Shown here: positions 11,206-22,324 of the stretch, piece after piece
Layout: each line of letters starts with the position of its first letter
Position numbering within the stretch: the first letter of the stretch is position 1
Assembly: GCA_902651635.1 (NCBI GenBank)
Contig: CACRSC010000010.1
Location: 1,345,794 to 1,409,793, forward strand
Direction of reading: 5' to 3'
DNA length: 64,000 bases
DNA from: Mastigamoeba balamuthi
Taxonomy: Eukaryota > Evosea > Mastigamoebida > Mastigamoebidae
Notes under the pieces: generated by a model
The model's database searches: none
The model's input: only the letters and a program-made list of their open reading frames with translations
Told to the model about the DNA's origin: nothing
Program-made: the position numbers and the translations under genes

Positions 11206-12369
11206 CTCGTACGCGTGTGTGATCGCTGGGGCCTTGGCAGGCGGGTGGCCGTGGTCGGAGGGAAAAGGGGAGGGGCCGGCGAAGACAGGCGGGACCGGCG
11301 AAGACAAACGACGTTTAGTTGTGAACTGAAGATATACGCCAGCGTGAGCAGCCCCCTTTTTTTCTCCCCCTGTGCACCTCCCCAACCGTTTCTCATCTTC
11401 CATGAAAAACGCAGGTAGCAAAACTGGGAGGAGACCCAGAAAAAAATCCGTTATTTCGCGGGCTCGGTTCTCCGCAGTCCCGGCAGCGCGTCGCACACAC
11501 GTGGCCGGTGAGGGAGCGCACGCGAACACGGGCCGCGGGACGCTCCCCTACCGTGCCCCCGTGCCCAGTGGGCCGCACCAGCGCTCGCATCAGACAAAAG
11601 TGCACACGTGCGAAGCCCGCGGAAAAAAACGCTGCGGGCGCATGGAAATACGTCAGAAAAGCTGTGGGAGTGGTGTGGGGAGGGGCTGCTGGAGTGCCTG
11701 GGAGTGGGGGGCTCCCCTCCCGTGCAAAAACGCCCATGGGACGCGCGGAATTCGGTGGGTGCCGCCGCAGACCCGCTCTGCGCCGCAGGCGGCCGGGCAG
11801 AGCGGCACTGATAGAAACGGAGCCCACACCACAACAAAAGAAAAATTGACTGCCGTTTTCTTGTGGAGCCGGTATCGTAACTTTCGCCAACGGATCTCCG
11901 GCTTCTTTCGGGGCGAGGCGGTGACGCCGGCGCGCGTCTGCGCCGGTTCCACTGCGCAATTCGCGTCCTGCCAACGAAGATGCGCCTCTGGGGCAGAAGG
12001 GCGTGCGAATTGCCTCTTGGGGCGGTTTGTTCACTGCCCAACTGAATCGTGCAGAGTCTACATCTATAGACCAGCTCGCTGGGGGCTCACGCAGTGGGCC
12101 CGTATTACCGCGAGGACGCGAATTCGAATCGCGGGAGCGATCCCTGGGCGTTGGGCGCGCCTCCAAGTGTTGACTTTGTGACGAGCTCAGGCAACTGGCT
12201 TTTCACAGCGCCTCTGCTTTTCCACTTTTCAGATCAACTGCGTGGGCAGAGAGCGTTGTTCAGCGTTTGGATTTGCACGCGGCGGACTGCGGGTCGCTTA
12301 AGGAGGGGGTGTAGTATGATGACAACAGTGTGCATGCAGTCTCGAGTCTTGGCGACAGTCTGGGGCCCC
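11206..12369. other. 1.2 kb intergenic, no supported gene
   Basis: Spacer between the two tandem SLC35F6-like genes. Open frames exist on both strands, the longest on - at 11393-12166, but they overlap each other, are Arg/Pro-rich as expected of GC-rich noncoding DNA, and show no domain. A tRNA-like stretch near 12076-12151 was examined and not accepted. The upstream gene's promoter and the downstream gene's 3' end must lie here. Confidence 0.5.
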
Positions 12370-14146
12370 TCAGACCGAGGAGGCGAGCTCGGCCTTGTCG
12401 GCCGCTGGCTTTGAGACGTCGACGGCCTCGCCGAGCCCCGGCGTGGCGTTGCTGTTCTCGTTCGTGTCGCCGGATCCCTTCTCCAGTTTGGACATCTCGG
12501 CCCCGGTCTCCTTGGTCTGCCCATCGTCCCAGTCCTCGCTGTCCTCGTAGGTGAAGTGCGGGAGCCGCAGGATGCCGTTGTAGATGACGGCGCCCAGGAT
12601 AAGCAGCACGAAGCCCGCGACCTGGATGCCCGAGTAGCGCGTCCACTCCTCGCCGAAGCGCTCGCTGATGCAGTAGTAGGCGAAGAGCTGCCAGATCCAG
12701 ACGAGGATGCTGCGGCACGTGTCGATGATCGTGCGGTGCACGCTGCTGAGGTACTTGGTCACGTTAATGCCGAAGAAGTTGAACATCGCGTCCGAGACGA
12801 TGTAGACGAGGATGAAGAACAGAAGCGGGATGTTGTTCCCCATCATGATGAACGCGTCGATGATGTTGTCGAAGGACCCTCTCCGCATCGAGCTCGGCTG
12901 TCGTGGGCAACACCGTCAGCACACCCGCGACAATCAATTGAATTCGCAGAATAGCGTTGAATACTCGAGGGCATCACGCACGTTGGGGCCGGGGGCGAAG
13001 TAGGTGATGGGGAGCACGATGAAGGTGAGCATGAGCAGGCCAGCCACGCCCTCGGTGCCGGGGACCTGCAGCGGGTGCAGGTGGTACTTGCGGACAAAGA
13101 ACTCCTGCAGGACCATCTCGGTGCCGTTGAGCGCCATGGCGACGATGACGAGGACGATGCCCAGGAACGTCTTCCACGCCTCCTGCCCGGCCTCCTCCTC
13201 CGAGCTGCCCGAGGCCAGCGCGGCGCTCTCGGTCGTGAACACGCTCGACAGGCCCACGAGGATCAGCCCCGCGATCGTGATTGCCACAGCAACCCACTTG
13301 TACATCGGCGTCTTTCGCTTAAGCAGAATGCGCTGCGAGACACAGAATTTCGCAGGTGAGATCGGACGACAGAGAAAACGGGGGGAGAAAAGGACAGCCA
13401 GCGCGTACAGAGACGATGCAGGAGAAGATGATGAGGGAGCCGCGGAGCATCTGCCAGACAGAGGCCTTGCACCACATGAGGCCGATGCTCGAGATGCTCG
13501 TGCCCAGCAGGTCGAGCGTCGCGGTGATGGCGAGGTACGGCGGCAGGATCTCGAAGAACTTCATCGGCTTGACCTCCTGGTGCGTCCACTTCCGCCAGAG
13601 CCTGGTCCCGAGGAACGCCCACATGCAGAGGGACTCGGCTGTGCCGTGGGGAGGAAGGTACAGTTGCGATTGTGAGCGGTGCACGTTTTTGAACTTCGGA
13701 GAGTAGGGAAAAAAGTAATTGCGGTTTTGTTTCTCAAGTCTCCTCTTCTATCAAGGCCGAGGCGCGCCGGGGTCTGCACAGCTGGGCGGAGAGCCGGTCC
13801 GCGCGAGGCGGTGCTTGTGGGCTGGGCTCAATTCGGTGGGGGGACAACAGGACGAATGAGGAAAACCGAGAGAATTCGCATACCGTGACAAGAGGGCCCT
13901 TGGGTGTGGGGTGTGTTTTGCCCGCAGAGCTGTGAGGGAGCGAAGTGCCGCAGCTGCAGCAGCTGTGCTCGTACCGATGAACATGAAGAAGGTCTGGCTG
14001 TAGGGGTGCTCAAACTTGTGCTCGATGCCGCCCCAGCCGACCGAGTAGCTGTTGTCCGAGGCCTTGACGAGGATCGTGTCGACGACGCCCGTCATCAGCA
14101 TGGCGAGCTCCATCAGCCCGCTCTTGAGCGTGATTATTCCCGACAT
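12370..14146 (-). CDS. SLC35F6-like transporter (copy 2)
   Basis: Same four-exon structure as the neighbour: 14146-13975, 13638-13409, 13332-12982 and 12897-12370. Starts 'MSGIITLKSGLMELAMLMTG'. The core 'LPPYLAITATLDLLGTSISS', 'KASVWQMLRGSLIIFSC' and 'LVGLSSVFTTES' is shared with copy 1 at high identity, as is the tail end ELASSV. The cytosolic tail is longer and richer in Asn, Thr and Glu than in copy 1. All three introns fall at the same positions as in copy 1, so this is a recent tandem duplication. Predicted multi-span carrier of an internal membrane; substrate unknown. Confidence 0.82.
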
Positions 14147-15134
14147 CTCTCCGGGGTTGCGTGGGGCTCTGGTACACTATCGGGGGAGACGGAGCGTGGA
14201 CGGAGGGAAAAGCGGAGGTGGGGCCGGCGAAGAGAGGGGCCGGCGAAGATAGGGGACCGGCGAAGACAAACGCCTTATGTTGTGACACCAGAGATTCGAT
14301 ATGACGCTGGGGGCACGTTTCTCAGGCGCACCAGGCCTTCTTTCTCACTTTCCCCCCAAATTTCTCAACACACAGGGGAAATCCCTGCAAAATGGGTACG
14401 CGATGCAGAAAGCGACCGTTTGTAGCATTTGGGTGTTCATTCCCCTTCTTTGGAGGCGACTGCCCACCATCCCTCGGGTAAATTGGAGCCCCTGTGCGGC
14501 TTATCACGGGACACGAGCCGCCGCAGTGTCGACTCCTGGGAGAGAGAGCAGTATGTGGGAACAATAAAACAATTAAAAAGTCTGTTTGAATCCGGCTTAC
14601 CTGGTGCACCTTGGATTGTTCACACCTGAAGTCCGCCCCAGGAGAGAGAAACTTGAGTAGATCCCTCCTAAGAGCACATTCAGTGACAGACAACAAATAT
14701 CAACGAATAATACGGTATTTGATGACGCCCTACTGGTGTTTAAGTGCCACAACAGTTGCCGGCTGGACCACAAGGAGCACGGGTTCTGCCAACCGGTTGC
14801 ACGCCCAGGGCCCACCTTATCCCCAGAATAATAAGAACAGACGGTTCGACCACAAACTTGGGAAGGCAGTTGTTGTGGGTTCTGACAATCTACGAAAATC
14901 TGTGTTGGTGTGATGCGTGACCAGTTCTAAAAAATCCGACCAGCGACGTGATAAGGTACTAAAGAACACAAAACGGTGAGCGTGCAGACCAAGGCACAGC
15001 GACCGAAGGGACCACAGAGATGGGGGAGAAACAAAGGAGGACAAGCTGAGAGGGGGGGAAAAGAGAGACGGGAGCGCGACCGGAGAAGACGGCAGCTGGC
15101 TGGCTGCCCGGCTGGCTGGGTGTGGCCCGGAGGG
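14147..15134. other. 1 kb intergenic, no gene seen
   Basis: Spacer upstream of SLC35F6-like copy 2 and downstream of the PP2A subunit gene. It is AT-richer near 14560-14960, with an AATAAA at about 14563 on +. Only short overlapping open frames without motifs are present. Confidence 0.55.
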
Positions 15135-16858
15135 TCACACGGTGGTGAGCACCTCCCACGAGTGCTTCCTGTGGGCGGCGCGCGTGCGGCGCCACGACTC
15201 GTTGGCGGCGCCGGCGCCGTCAGACTCGCTGACGACCGAGGCGCTCGTGTCGAGCTCGTCCGAGGCCGTGTACCTCGCGTACTCTGCCGACGACCACCTC
15301 GTCCACTCGCTCGTCACGGCGCTGGCCGCGAGGTCGCCCGCCAGCACGCAGCCGCACCTGATCGCCTCCTCGCGGCGCTCCTCGAGCCGCGCGAACACCC
15401 GCGGGCTCGTCAGCGCCCCCAGGAACAGCGGGGCCAGCGGCGCGCGCCTCAGGCTGCGCGCGCTGACGGGCAGGCGCTCGGCGCCGACCATGTCGAGGGC
15501 CTCGCAGAGGAAGTCGCGGAACGGCGGGGCCTCGCGCGGGTCCGCGTAGGCCTCGCGGGCGACGGCCGCGTGCAGCTCCTCGAGCGCCTCGCGGGGCACC
15601 TCGGGGCCGTCGGGCCCGCAGACCACGCGCAGCCAGAAGTCGACGCTCGTCGGGTGGCGCCGGTCCTCCTCGCTGTACAGGAACCACACAAAGTCGCTGA
15701 ACGTCATCCGCGACACGTCACGCGGCGGCGCCCGCTGGCTCGACAGCGGGATGGGGTGCAGGCTCGCGGCCCGCGCCGCCGCGTACTCGGTCAGCGCCTG
15801 GCCGCCCCCGTAGGCCGCCAGCTCGTGACCGCTCAGCGACCCGGCGCCCGTGACGTCGAGCTCGCGGAACTTGCGCTGCGCCACGTAGAAATCCTGATAT
15901 TTCAACGCGAAGATTGTCGCGGATCAGATTCCCGATTCCGGCTTCGTACGTCACGACGCGTGACGTGTTGGGCGATGATGCAATGCCGGGAAATTAAGGA
16001 GGAGGTGCAGTGCCGCACTGTGTAGCAGAAGAGGTCGCGCTCGTCGTGGCAGGCATCGGCGCCCGAGTCGAGCGCCGCGAGCGCGCGGCGCAGGGGCGAG
16101 CGCGCCAGCGCGCGGCGGGTGAGCGCCTCCGCTCCCGCGCCCGGCGGCACCCCCGCGCTCCTGACGATCCTCGTGATGACGTTGTCTATGTACCGAGGTA
16201 TGAACTCGGGCGCGTCCCTGCAATTCCATAAAATTTTCAGGAATTCACGGAGAATTTGAGCCCCCAAGACAATTGCGAGAATATGGAATTCCCGAGGAAA
16301 GAAGAGAAGAATGGAAGAGAAGAACGAACAGAAGAAGAAGAAAAGCTCTCACAGCCCCCCCCCACCCTTTCCCGCGCCGCACCTGCGCAGGAACCTGAGC
16401 GACTCGTTGGTCGCGACCACGTTGGCCACGAGCCCTCGGAGCTCGGACATGGGCACGGGCTCGACGGCGTCGGCCATGGGCGCCTCGATCGTGGGCACGG
16501 CCGGGCTGAGCTGCAGCGGCGGCGGGCTGCGTCCGCGCGGCCTCTTGAGCCTCTGCGTCTCGCGCGGGGGGCTCGGGGGGGGCTGCCCGCGCGCCGCCTT
16601 GGCCACCGCGGGCCCCGCCGGCCCCAGCAGCTCCGTCAGGAACGCTCGGGTCGACTGAAGCGACAGCCACGTCACGAAGAATTCGTCGCTCTTACTGCGG
16701 GCGTCGGGCAGCGCAGGGGCGGCGCGCGCGGGCGACGCGGGCGACGGGGACGGCGAGGGCGAGGGCGCCGGCGACGAGTGCCACACGGGGGGGCGGTCCT
16801 GCGCGGCGAGCAGCATCACAGGGCGCATTGGCGCCGCGTCGAGCACCTCCATCGCCAT
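15135..16858 (-). CDS. PP2A regulatory subunit B'' family (PPP2R3-like)
   Basis: Three exons, 16858-16383, 16217-16019 and 15893-15135, give about 477 residues. A Pro/Ser/Ala-rich N-terminus (residues 1-150) precedes the conserved core. The core begins 'FIPRYIDNVITRIV' and continues through 'DFYVAQRKFRELD', 'MTFSDFVWFLYSEEDR' with 'PTSVDFWLRVV', and 'FRDFLCEALDMV'. These are hallmark stretches of the B''/PR72 subunits that target PP2A and bind Ca2+ through EF-hands. The first EF-hand loop survives as 'DVTGAGSLSGHEL' (D-x-T-x-A-x-S-L), so a bound Ca2+ is doubtful. The second loop, usually after 'FRC-D-x-D-x-D-G', is shortened to 'CGPDGPEVPREAL' and looks dead. Predicted to act with PP2A A and C subunits in the cytosol or at centrosomes. 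It is divergent from DRC11 with 391 bp between starts. Confidence 0.82.
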
Positions 16859-17249
16859 CCGATACGGGGCGCCGGTTTGAAAATAAGGGGCCCGAGAGAT
16901 CGATCGCGGCGGGATATCGGGGGGCGCGATATTTCGGGGCCCACGGGGGCGGGGGGGGGTGCCCGGGGGGTGCGGTGTGTGGGAGGGGGTGGCCCGAGGG
17001 GCAGGGTGTCAGGACAAAAACAGACTGCTTAATTGGTTACGAGTTGCACAATTTGAGTTTGGGGGCGTGTACATATCCAAATTATCTGGAGTATCCGTAT
17101 CCGGGGGAGCTCCGGACAGACGCCTCACTCGATTCTCATTTCTTCTACGAGATACATGGCGTCGAATGAGCCGGGGGATCTCAGTGGGCGTAATACGGCG
17201 AGATTTATGTGCAAGTATCCCAGGTTCTATTTATACCAACCAAGCCAAG
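16859..17249. promoter_or_regulatory. Divergent promoter region (PP2A B'' / DRC11)
   Basis: A 391 bp gap separates the two divergent start codons and must contain both promoters and 5' UTRs. The half next to PP2A is G-rich with long G runs (16950-17000). The half next to DRC11 is AT-richer. I see no certain TATA box or operator. Confidence 0.4.
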
Positions 17250-20200
17250 ATGTCTCACAGGTCCGCGGGTCGCCAGTCTGCAGCGCCCATCCCCCCCTCG
17301 CAGCTCACTCCGCTCTGTCCGCCCATACTCCCCCAGAGCACTGAACGAAGAATGGCGGCACGTGATGGAGGAGCTCCTCGTGAACCTCGACATCGAGAAC
17401 CCCGAGGACCCCTCCACCATCCCTAAGGCACTCGAGACCCCCGGGGGGCGCCGTTCTCACGCAGGCCGAGGGCAGCAAGTGGAGGAGCTGTGGAAGAGGT
17501 TCGGGCTCATGTTCGCCAGGTACCTCGTCGTCCTGCGCAGGCTCGAGGCCGTGCATGACCAGATGGCGCACCCGCAGAAGCGCCTCGACATCCGCAACGT
17601 CCTCGAGTCCGTCCTCGGCAGGACGATGGAGATCCGCGAGGTACGGAGTCCATTCCCCAGCATTTCCGGGATGCCCACACGTCATTTCCGGTCCCGCGTC
17701 AGATCCTGTGCCAACTGAGGAAAACCGATACTCCGGACATCAGCGAGTTCCTGGCCCAGCTGCGGCTGACTCCCGATGCAATCGAGCTGCGTGTACCGTC
17801 GTACTTCACCGAGTCGCGCTCCAAGCTCCTCGCCGAGCGTGAACGCCAATTTGTGAGTCCGCGATCAGATTCCACTCCAACACAGAGCAACTGATCTCAC
17901 TACGACCACAGGATCTGCTGCTGAAAATGGCCATCTCGTCCGCGGCCTCGGCCACAGGGTCGATGTTCACGCCAGAGGAGGAATCTGCCTTCTGGTGCCA
18001 GGCGCTGCTGAGGCTGAAGAACAGGGCCAAGGAGCAGCAGGCGTTCACCCAGAAGATCGAGAGCGAGGCCGCAGCGGACTCGTCAAACGGGCTGGGCACG
18101 GCTGCGGACGTCATCAGCGAGGCAAAGCTCAAGGAGAAGCTGCAGGCACGGCTCGACTTCCCTGGATCCCAGAAGCAGCTCACCATGTCCGACCACAAAG
18201 CCGCGCTGACCATTCAGCGAGTGTGCGTTTGATTCGAGAACCCCTCATCGATTCAGCATTCAATTGGTCGCTATTCCCCCAGATTCCGTGGACATATGGC
18301 GAGGAAGCGAACGAGGGAGATGAGGCAGCGCGAGGCGGTGTTCCTCGGGATGCGCAAGAACATACGTAACAAGGAGGACGACCCCGTCGAGCACGCTGCC
18401 GAGAACGCGGCGAGGCGCAAGCTGATCCAGGCGCAGAACGAGGAGGAGTATCGCCAGGCCATCAGCGCGGAGCGCGAGCAGCTCATGATGCATGAGGGGC
18501 CCGAGATGCGCGAGGCCATGCGCGACGAGATCGTGCACTGGTTCCTGTCCAATAAGGAGCAGTTCGGGAAGGTACCTAACCAAACCAATGCGCCCCCCGC
18601 TGTTTTCTTATGGCTGTGCCTCTGCAGTTCCCTCCCTACCCAACGACGGATGAGGGCGGGTCCGCAGCGATCTTCAAAAAGGAGGAACTCGAGCGCGAGC
18701 GGCAGGCGGCAGAGGCACTGGCAGGGCCGCCCGCTCCAGAGAAGCGTGCGGCCTCGGCAACTGCAGAGGACGCAGGAGACGGGAAGGGTAAGGGGAAAGG
18801 CAAAGGCAAAGAGAAGGAGAAGGACAAGGGAGCCAAGCCCGGGTCCCCAGCCAAAGGGCAGAAGCCCAACGCAGGGGCCGCGGCCCGAGGGGCTCCGGCC
18901 GGGGCAAAGGGACAACAGGCGCCCCCTCCAGAGCCCGTTATCCCTGCGTCGTTCTTCCTGACCGACATTCACTCAGGTGATCCCTGGATCACACGGCCAA
19001 CGCCCACTCACCTGCTTGCTGCTGCAACAAACAGGGGGACAGAAGTATGCGCAGACCTGGCAGGCGAAGGACGAGACCAAGAACCTTTCCCAGAAGCACG
19101 ACTCGGAAATGCTGCGTCAGATGCTGCGCCCCGAGATCGAGAAGGAGATTCGCAAGGAGCTCGACGAGGCCCTGCGCTCTGAGCTCGACTCGCTCCGCCA
19201 GCAGGTCGAGAAGAACCGCCGCCAGCGCCGCCAGAAGAAGAAGAAGGGCCCCGGGGGCAAGGAAGAGGAGAACGAGCCCACTGTGTACACGATAGGTAAC
19301 TCGGTTCACCAGTGCGGCCTGAATTCAACTCATCCTCCCTCATTTTGTAGGAACGGATAAGCAGGCCGCCAGGAAGGTCAAGGGCGGGAAGCGCAGGCGC
19401 ACGAGGCGCGACGACGACCCGACGGCGAACCGCACTCTCGAGTCCCTGTACGCCGAGCTGATCCAGAAGCACATCCTGGTCAAGGCTCCGAAGACGTACT
19501 TCGTCAACATCATCGGTGAGCAGGAAATGGCCGGCCCACAATTGAAACACGACTGAGATGCGTTGGCGAAACTGCACAGGGGCGTACAACTACATGGCCG
19601 ACGTCGTGCAGAAGCAGGAGGGGTACCACGAGCCGACTCCGTGGGACACGAAGCAGGCCGTGATCCAGATTGCCGCGCTGCCGATGGCGTCGGAAATCGT
19701 GCACGCGCACTGCCCGCCCGTCCGCAACGTGCTGCTGTACGGGCCCCGCGGCAGCGGCAAGACGACGCTGGTGCACGCGACGGCCACCGAGACGGGGTCG
19801 CTCTTCCTCGACCTCACTCCCTCCCGTGCCGCCGAGAACTACAGCGACAAGGACATCCGCATGCTGATGTCGGCCGTGTTCAAGGTCGCCCGCGAGCATC
19901 AGCCCTCTGTTATCGCCATCTTCGAGGTTGAGAAGGTGCGAGTTCCGGCCGTTGATTCGCATTGTCTGAGCGTGCTGACACCCCTTCCCCAGCTGTTCGT
20001 GAAGGCCAAGGGGGGCAGGGGGACCCGTGCGCTCGACGGGAACAAGTTCCGCAAGGAGCTGTTGAAGAGCATCAAGTCGCTCAAGCCCTCGGACCGCGTG
20101 ATCTTGTTCGGCGTCAGCAGCTCGCCGGCCACGGGCGGCAAGGCGCTCGTGCAGATGTTCGACCGCTTCCTCTACGTCAACCACCCAGACTACCCCACGC

Positions 20201-20635
20201 GCATGAAGCTCTGGCAGCACTTCATCGAGCAGTGCGCCTCGTCTGTCCCGCCGACCCTCAACGTCAGCACGCTCGCCCGTGTCTCCGAGGGCTACACCGC
20301 TGGATCCGTGAGCGCGCCAGTTTTGCTCTCCCCTGCAATCGATTGCGTCTCAAAACCCAGCAATAACCGCTGCGAAGATCGAGCAGGCGGTGAAGAGCGC
20401 GTTCGCGGCGGCGGGGTCGGGGATGGGGACGGGCGCGAGGAAGGCGCAGCCGACGCCGGAGGAGTACATCAGCCAGCTGGCGAAGCTGCAGCCGGTGTAC
20501 CAGGCCGAGGACGAGGAGCTGCGCAAGTGGGCCGAGAAGCTGCCCTCGCGAGACCTGCCCGTCAAGGAGCCGGCGGAGCCGCAGCCCCAGGCCAAGCAGG
20601 GGGGCGACAAGAAGGCCGCGGGGAAGAAGCAGTGA
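17250..20635 (+). CDS. Dynein regulatory complex protein DRC11 / IQCA1 (IQ and AAA ATPase)
   Basis: Eleven exons join in phase: 17250-17260, 17337-17640, 17703-17852, 17912-18222, 18283-18571, 18628-18976, 19035-19295, 19351-19515, 19580-19935, 19993-20307 and 20378-20635. Exon 1 is only 11 nt and gives MSHR in-frame with 'ALNEEWRHVMEEL', the normal family start. A calmodulin-binding IQ motif, 'IQRVFRGHMARKR', is split by intron 4. A Lys/Gly-rich charged region, then a coiled coil ('EIEKEIRKELDEALRSEL'), precede the AAA domain. Walker A is 'GPRGSGKT'; the Walker B strand is 'VIAIFEVEK', with Glu where many AAA proteins have Asp. DRC11 is part of the nexin-dynein regulatory complex of motile axonemes. 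Its presence implies a motile flagellum in the life cycle. The C-terminus is Lys/Pro-rich. Confidence 0.88.
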
Positions 20636-20814
20636 CAGTCACTACGAACGTCACGACAGGGATACGAAAATCTGGAGCTGTACTTTCTGTGGACGCATAT
20701 CTTTCCGAAAATATCACGAGATCCGGGGTGTTTATATCAAGGCGGTTGGGTTATTGCAGTTTAAATTTCCTTGAAGCACACGCTGCTCCAAAGTCAAAAA
20801 AGCAAGCACCGAAC

Positions 20815-22013
20815 ATGCCGTCTGTCTGGGTCAAGATCATCGAGGCGCGCAGCCTGCCCGCCGCCGACTCGAACGGCAAGTCGGACCCCTACGTGATCGT
20901 GTCGACGTCGTGCGCCAAGGACCACACCAAGACCATCAGCAAGAACCTGAACCCCACGTGGAACGAGTGCTGGAACCTCATCGTCGAGGGCCCCGACCCC
21001 ACTAAGGACGCCATCGGGTTCATCGTCTACGACCACGACGTCGTCGGGGTCGACGACCAGCTCTGCTTCGCGTGGGTGCCCCTCTCCGGCCTCCCCAAAG
21101 GTACAGAACTGCGCACCCGCCGCATTTTGCCCTTTGTTCGCCGTTATTTGCTTTTGCTCCCGACGGATCCTGATCGAACTCGAAACCGCGCGTGCGTGCA
21201 CCAGGCGTCGAGACGGACATGTGGATCGACCTGACGAGGAAGGAGAAGAAGGATAAGGACAAGAAGGACAAGGACAAGAAGAAGGAGAAGGACCACGGGG
21301 CGCCCGCGAGGCCCCCCAAGCCCGGGAAGCCCGCGGGCCAGCTGCACATCACCATCAAGCCCGTCGACTTTGGCTCGGACCAGGCCCACCGCGCGGCTCC
21401 CCCTCCGCCCCCGGGCGGCGCCCCGGCCGCCATGCCGCCGCAGCCCGGGTACCCGCAGCAGCCCTACGGCCAGCCTGGCTACCCCCAGCAGGGATATCAG
21501 CAGCCCCCTCCCCAGGGCTACCCCCAGCAGCCCGGCTACCCCCAGCAGGGCTACCAGCAGCCTCCTCCCCAGGGCTACCCGCAGCCTGGCTACCCCCAGC
21601 AGCCCGGATACCCCCCGCAGCCCGGGTACCCTCAGCAGCCTGGGTATCCCCAGCAGCCCGGCTACCCCCAGCAGCCTGGGTATCCGCAGCAGCCGGGGTA
21701 CCCGCAGCAGCCCGGCTACCCGCAGCAGCCCGGGTATCCCCAGCAGCCTGGCTATCCGCAGCAGCCTGGGTACCCTCAGCAGCCCTACGGGCAGCCCGGA
21801 TACCCGCAGCAGCAGGTGCCGCCTCCCGCTGGGGGCCACGGAGCAGCGCCGCACGGGGCAGCGCCGCACGGGCAGTACACTGGCAGGACGCCGATGGGGT
21901 GGACGAACAAGGCAGGGCACCTCAAGCCCGCCAAGACTGCGGGCGAGAAGAGCGCCGACACCGCCTCCAAGATGGGCAAGGGCCTGAAGAAGGGCATCGG
22001 GAAGCTGTTCTGA
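20815..22013 (+). CDS. C2-domain protein with GYPQQP-repeat tail
   Basis: Two exons, 20815-21100 and 21205-22013. Residues 1-115 form a C2 domain. '[20 protein letters not shown]' and 'DPYVIVST' give the first Ca2+ loop Asp residues (D in AADS and in DPY), and '[10 protein letters not shown]' gives the second loop. Ca2+-dependent phospholipid binding is therefore likely. A Lys/Asp-rich run ([16 protein letters not shown]) follows, then about 130 residues of imperfect GYPQQP hexapeptide repeats, then a basic C-terminus. Proteins with C2 plus (GYPQQ)n tails are common in amoebae and are thought to link membranes to disordered Pro/Gln scaffolds. No enzyme domain is present. The start has an A at -3 and is preceded by AT-rich sequence. 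An AATAAA lies 150 bp past the stop. Confidence 0.8.
21440..21822 (+). repeat. Tandem GYPQQP-coding repeat
   Basis: Imperfect 18 bp units coding Gly-Tyr-Pro-Gln-Gln-Pro, more than 15 copies, with occasional QQPPPQGYP variants. Synonymous changes between units show it is not newly expanded. It forms the disordered tail of the C2 protein. Confidence 0.9.
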
Positions 22014-22162
22014 GGGCCATACCATCCACCGCTCGTGGCAGGCCGCAGCACAAGCAAAAGCAACATCACGAGTGTTCAGAGGGATTTTGGACCAGCCATC
22101 TCGAGATATCAGTTCCCACAGGACCCCGTCTCAATCGGGCGAAGAAAAGCACCGCAGTATTC

Positions 22163-22168
22163 AATAAA
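22163..22168 (+). other. Candidate polyadenylation signal
   Basis: AATAAA in the 311 bp between the C2-gene stop and the transporter start, at a distance typical of a 3' UTR. Confidence 0.35.
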
Positions 22169-22324
22169 AGCGGAAGTGTGTATCTTCCGAACAGACTCAC
22201 ACCGGTGTGACGGGTGTGGGCGAGTCTCTGCTCCTTTTCCCCGAGAGCGTCGTGCGTGCGGTCCGCAGAGCGGTGTGGCCTTTGTTTTTCGCACCGCTCT
22301 TCCCCCCGCAGACAGATACCCAGG

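Noticed and set aside
12076-12151. tRNA-like sequence with GGCTCACGCAGTGGG and an AATTCGAAT loop
   Set aside because: An A-box-like and a hairpin T-loop-like part are seen. However, the T-stem is out of register, no seven-base anticodon loop with a five-pair stem exists, and the acceptor ends do not pair.
11393-12166. - strand frame of 257 codons between the carrier genes
   Set aside because: Overlaps other frames on both strands, is Arg/Pro/Ser-rich without motif, and has no splice structure like that of its neighbours.
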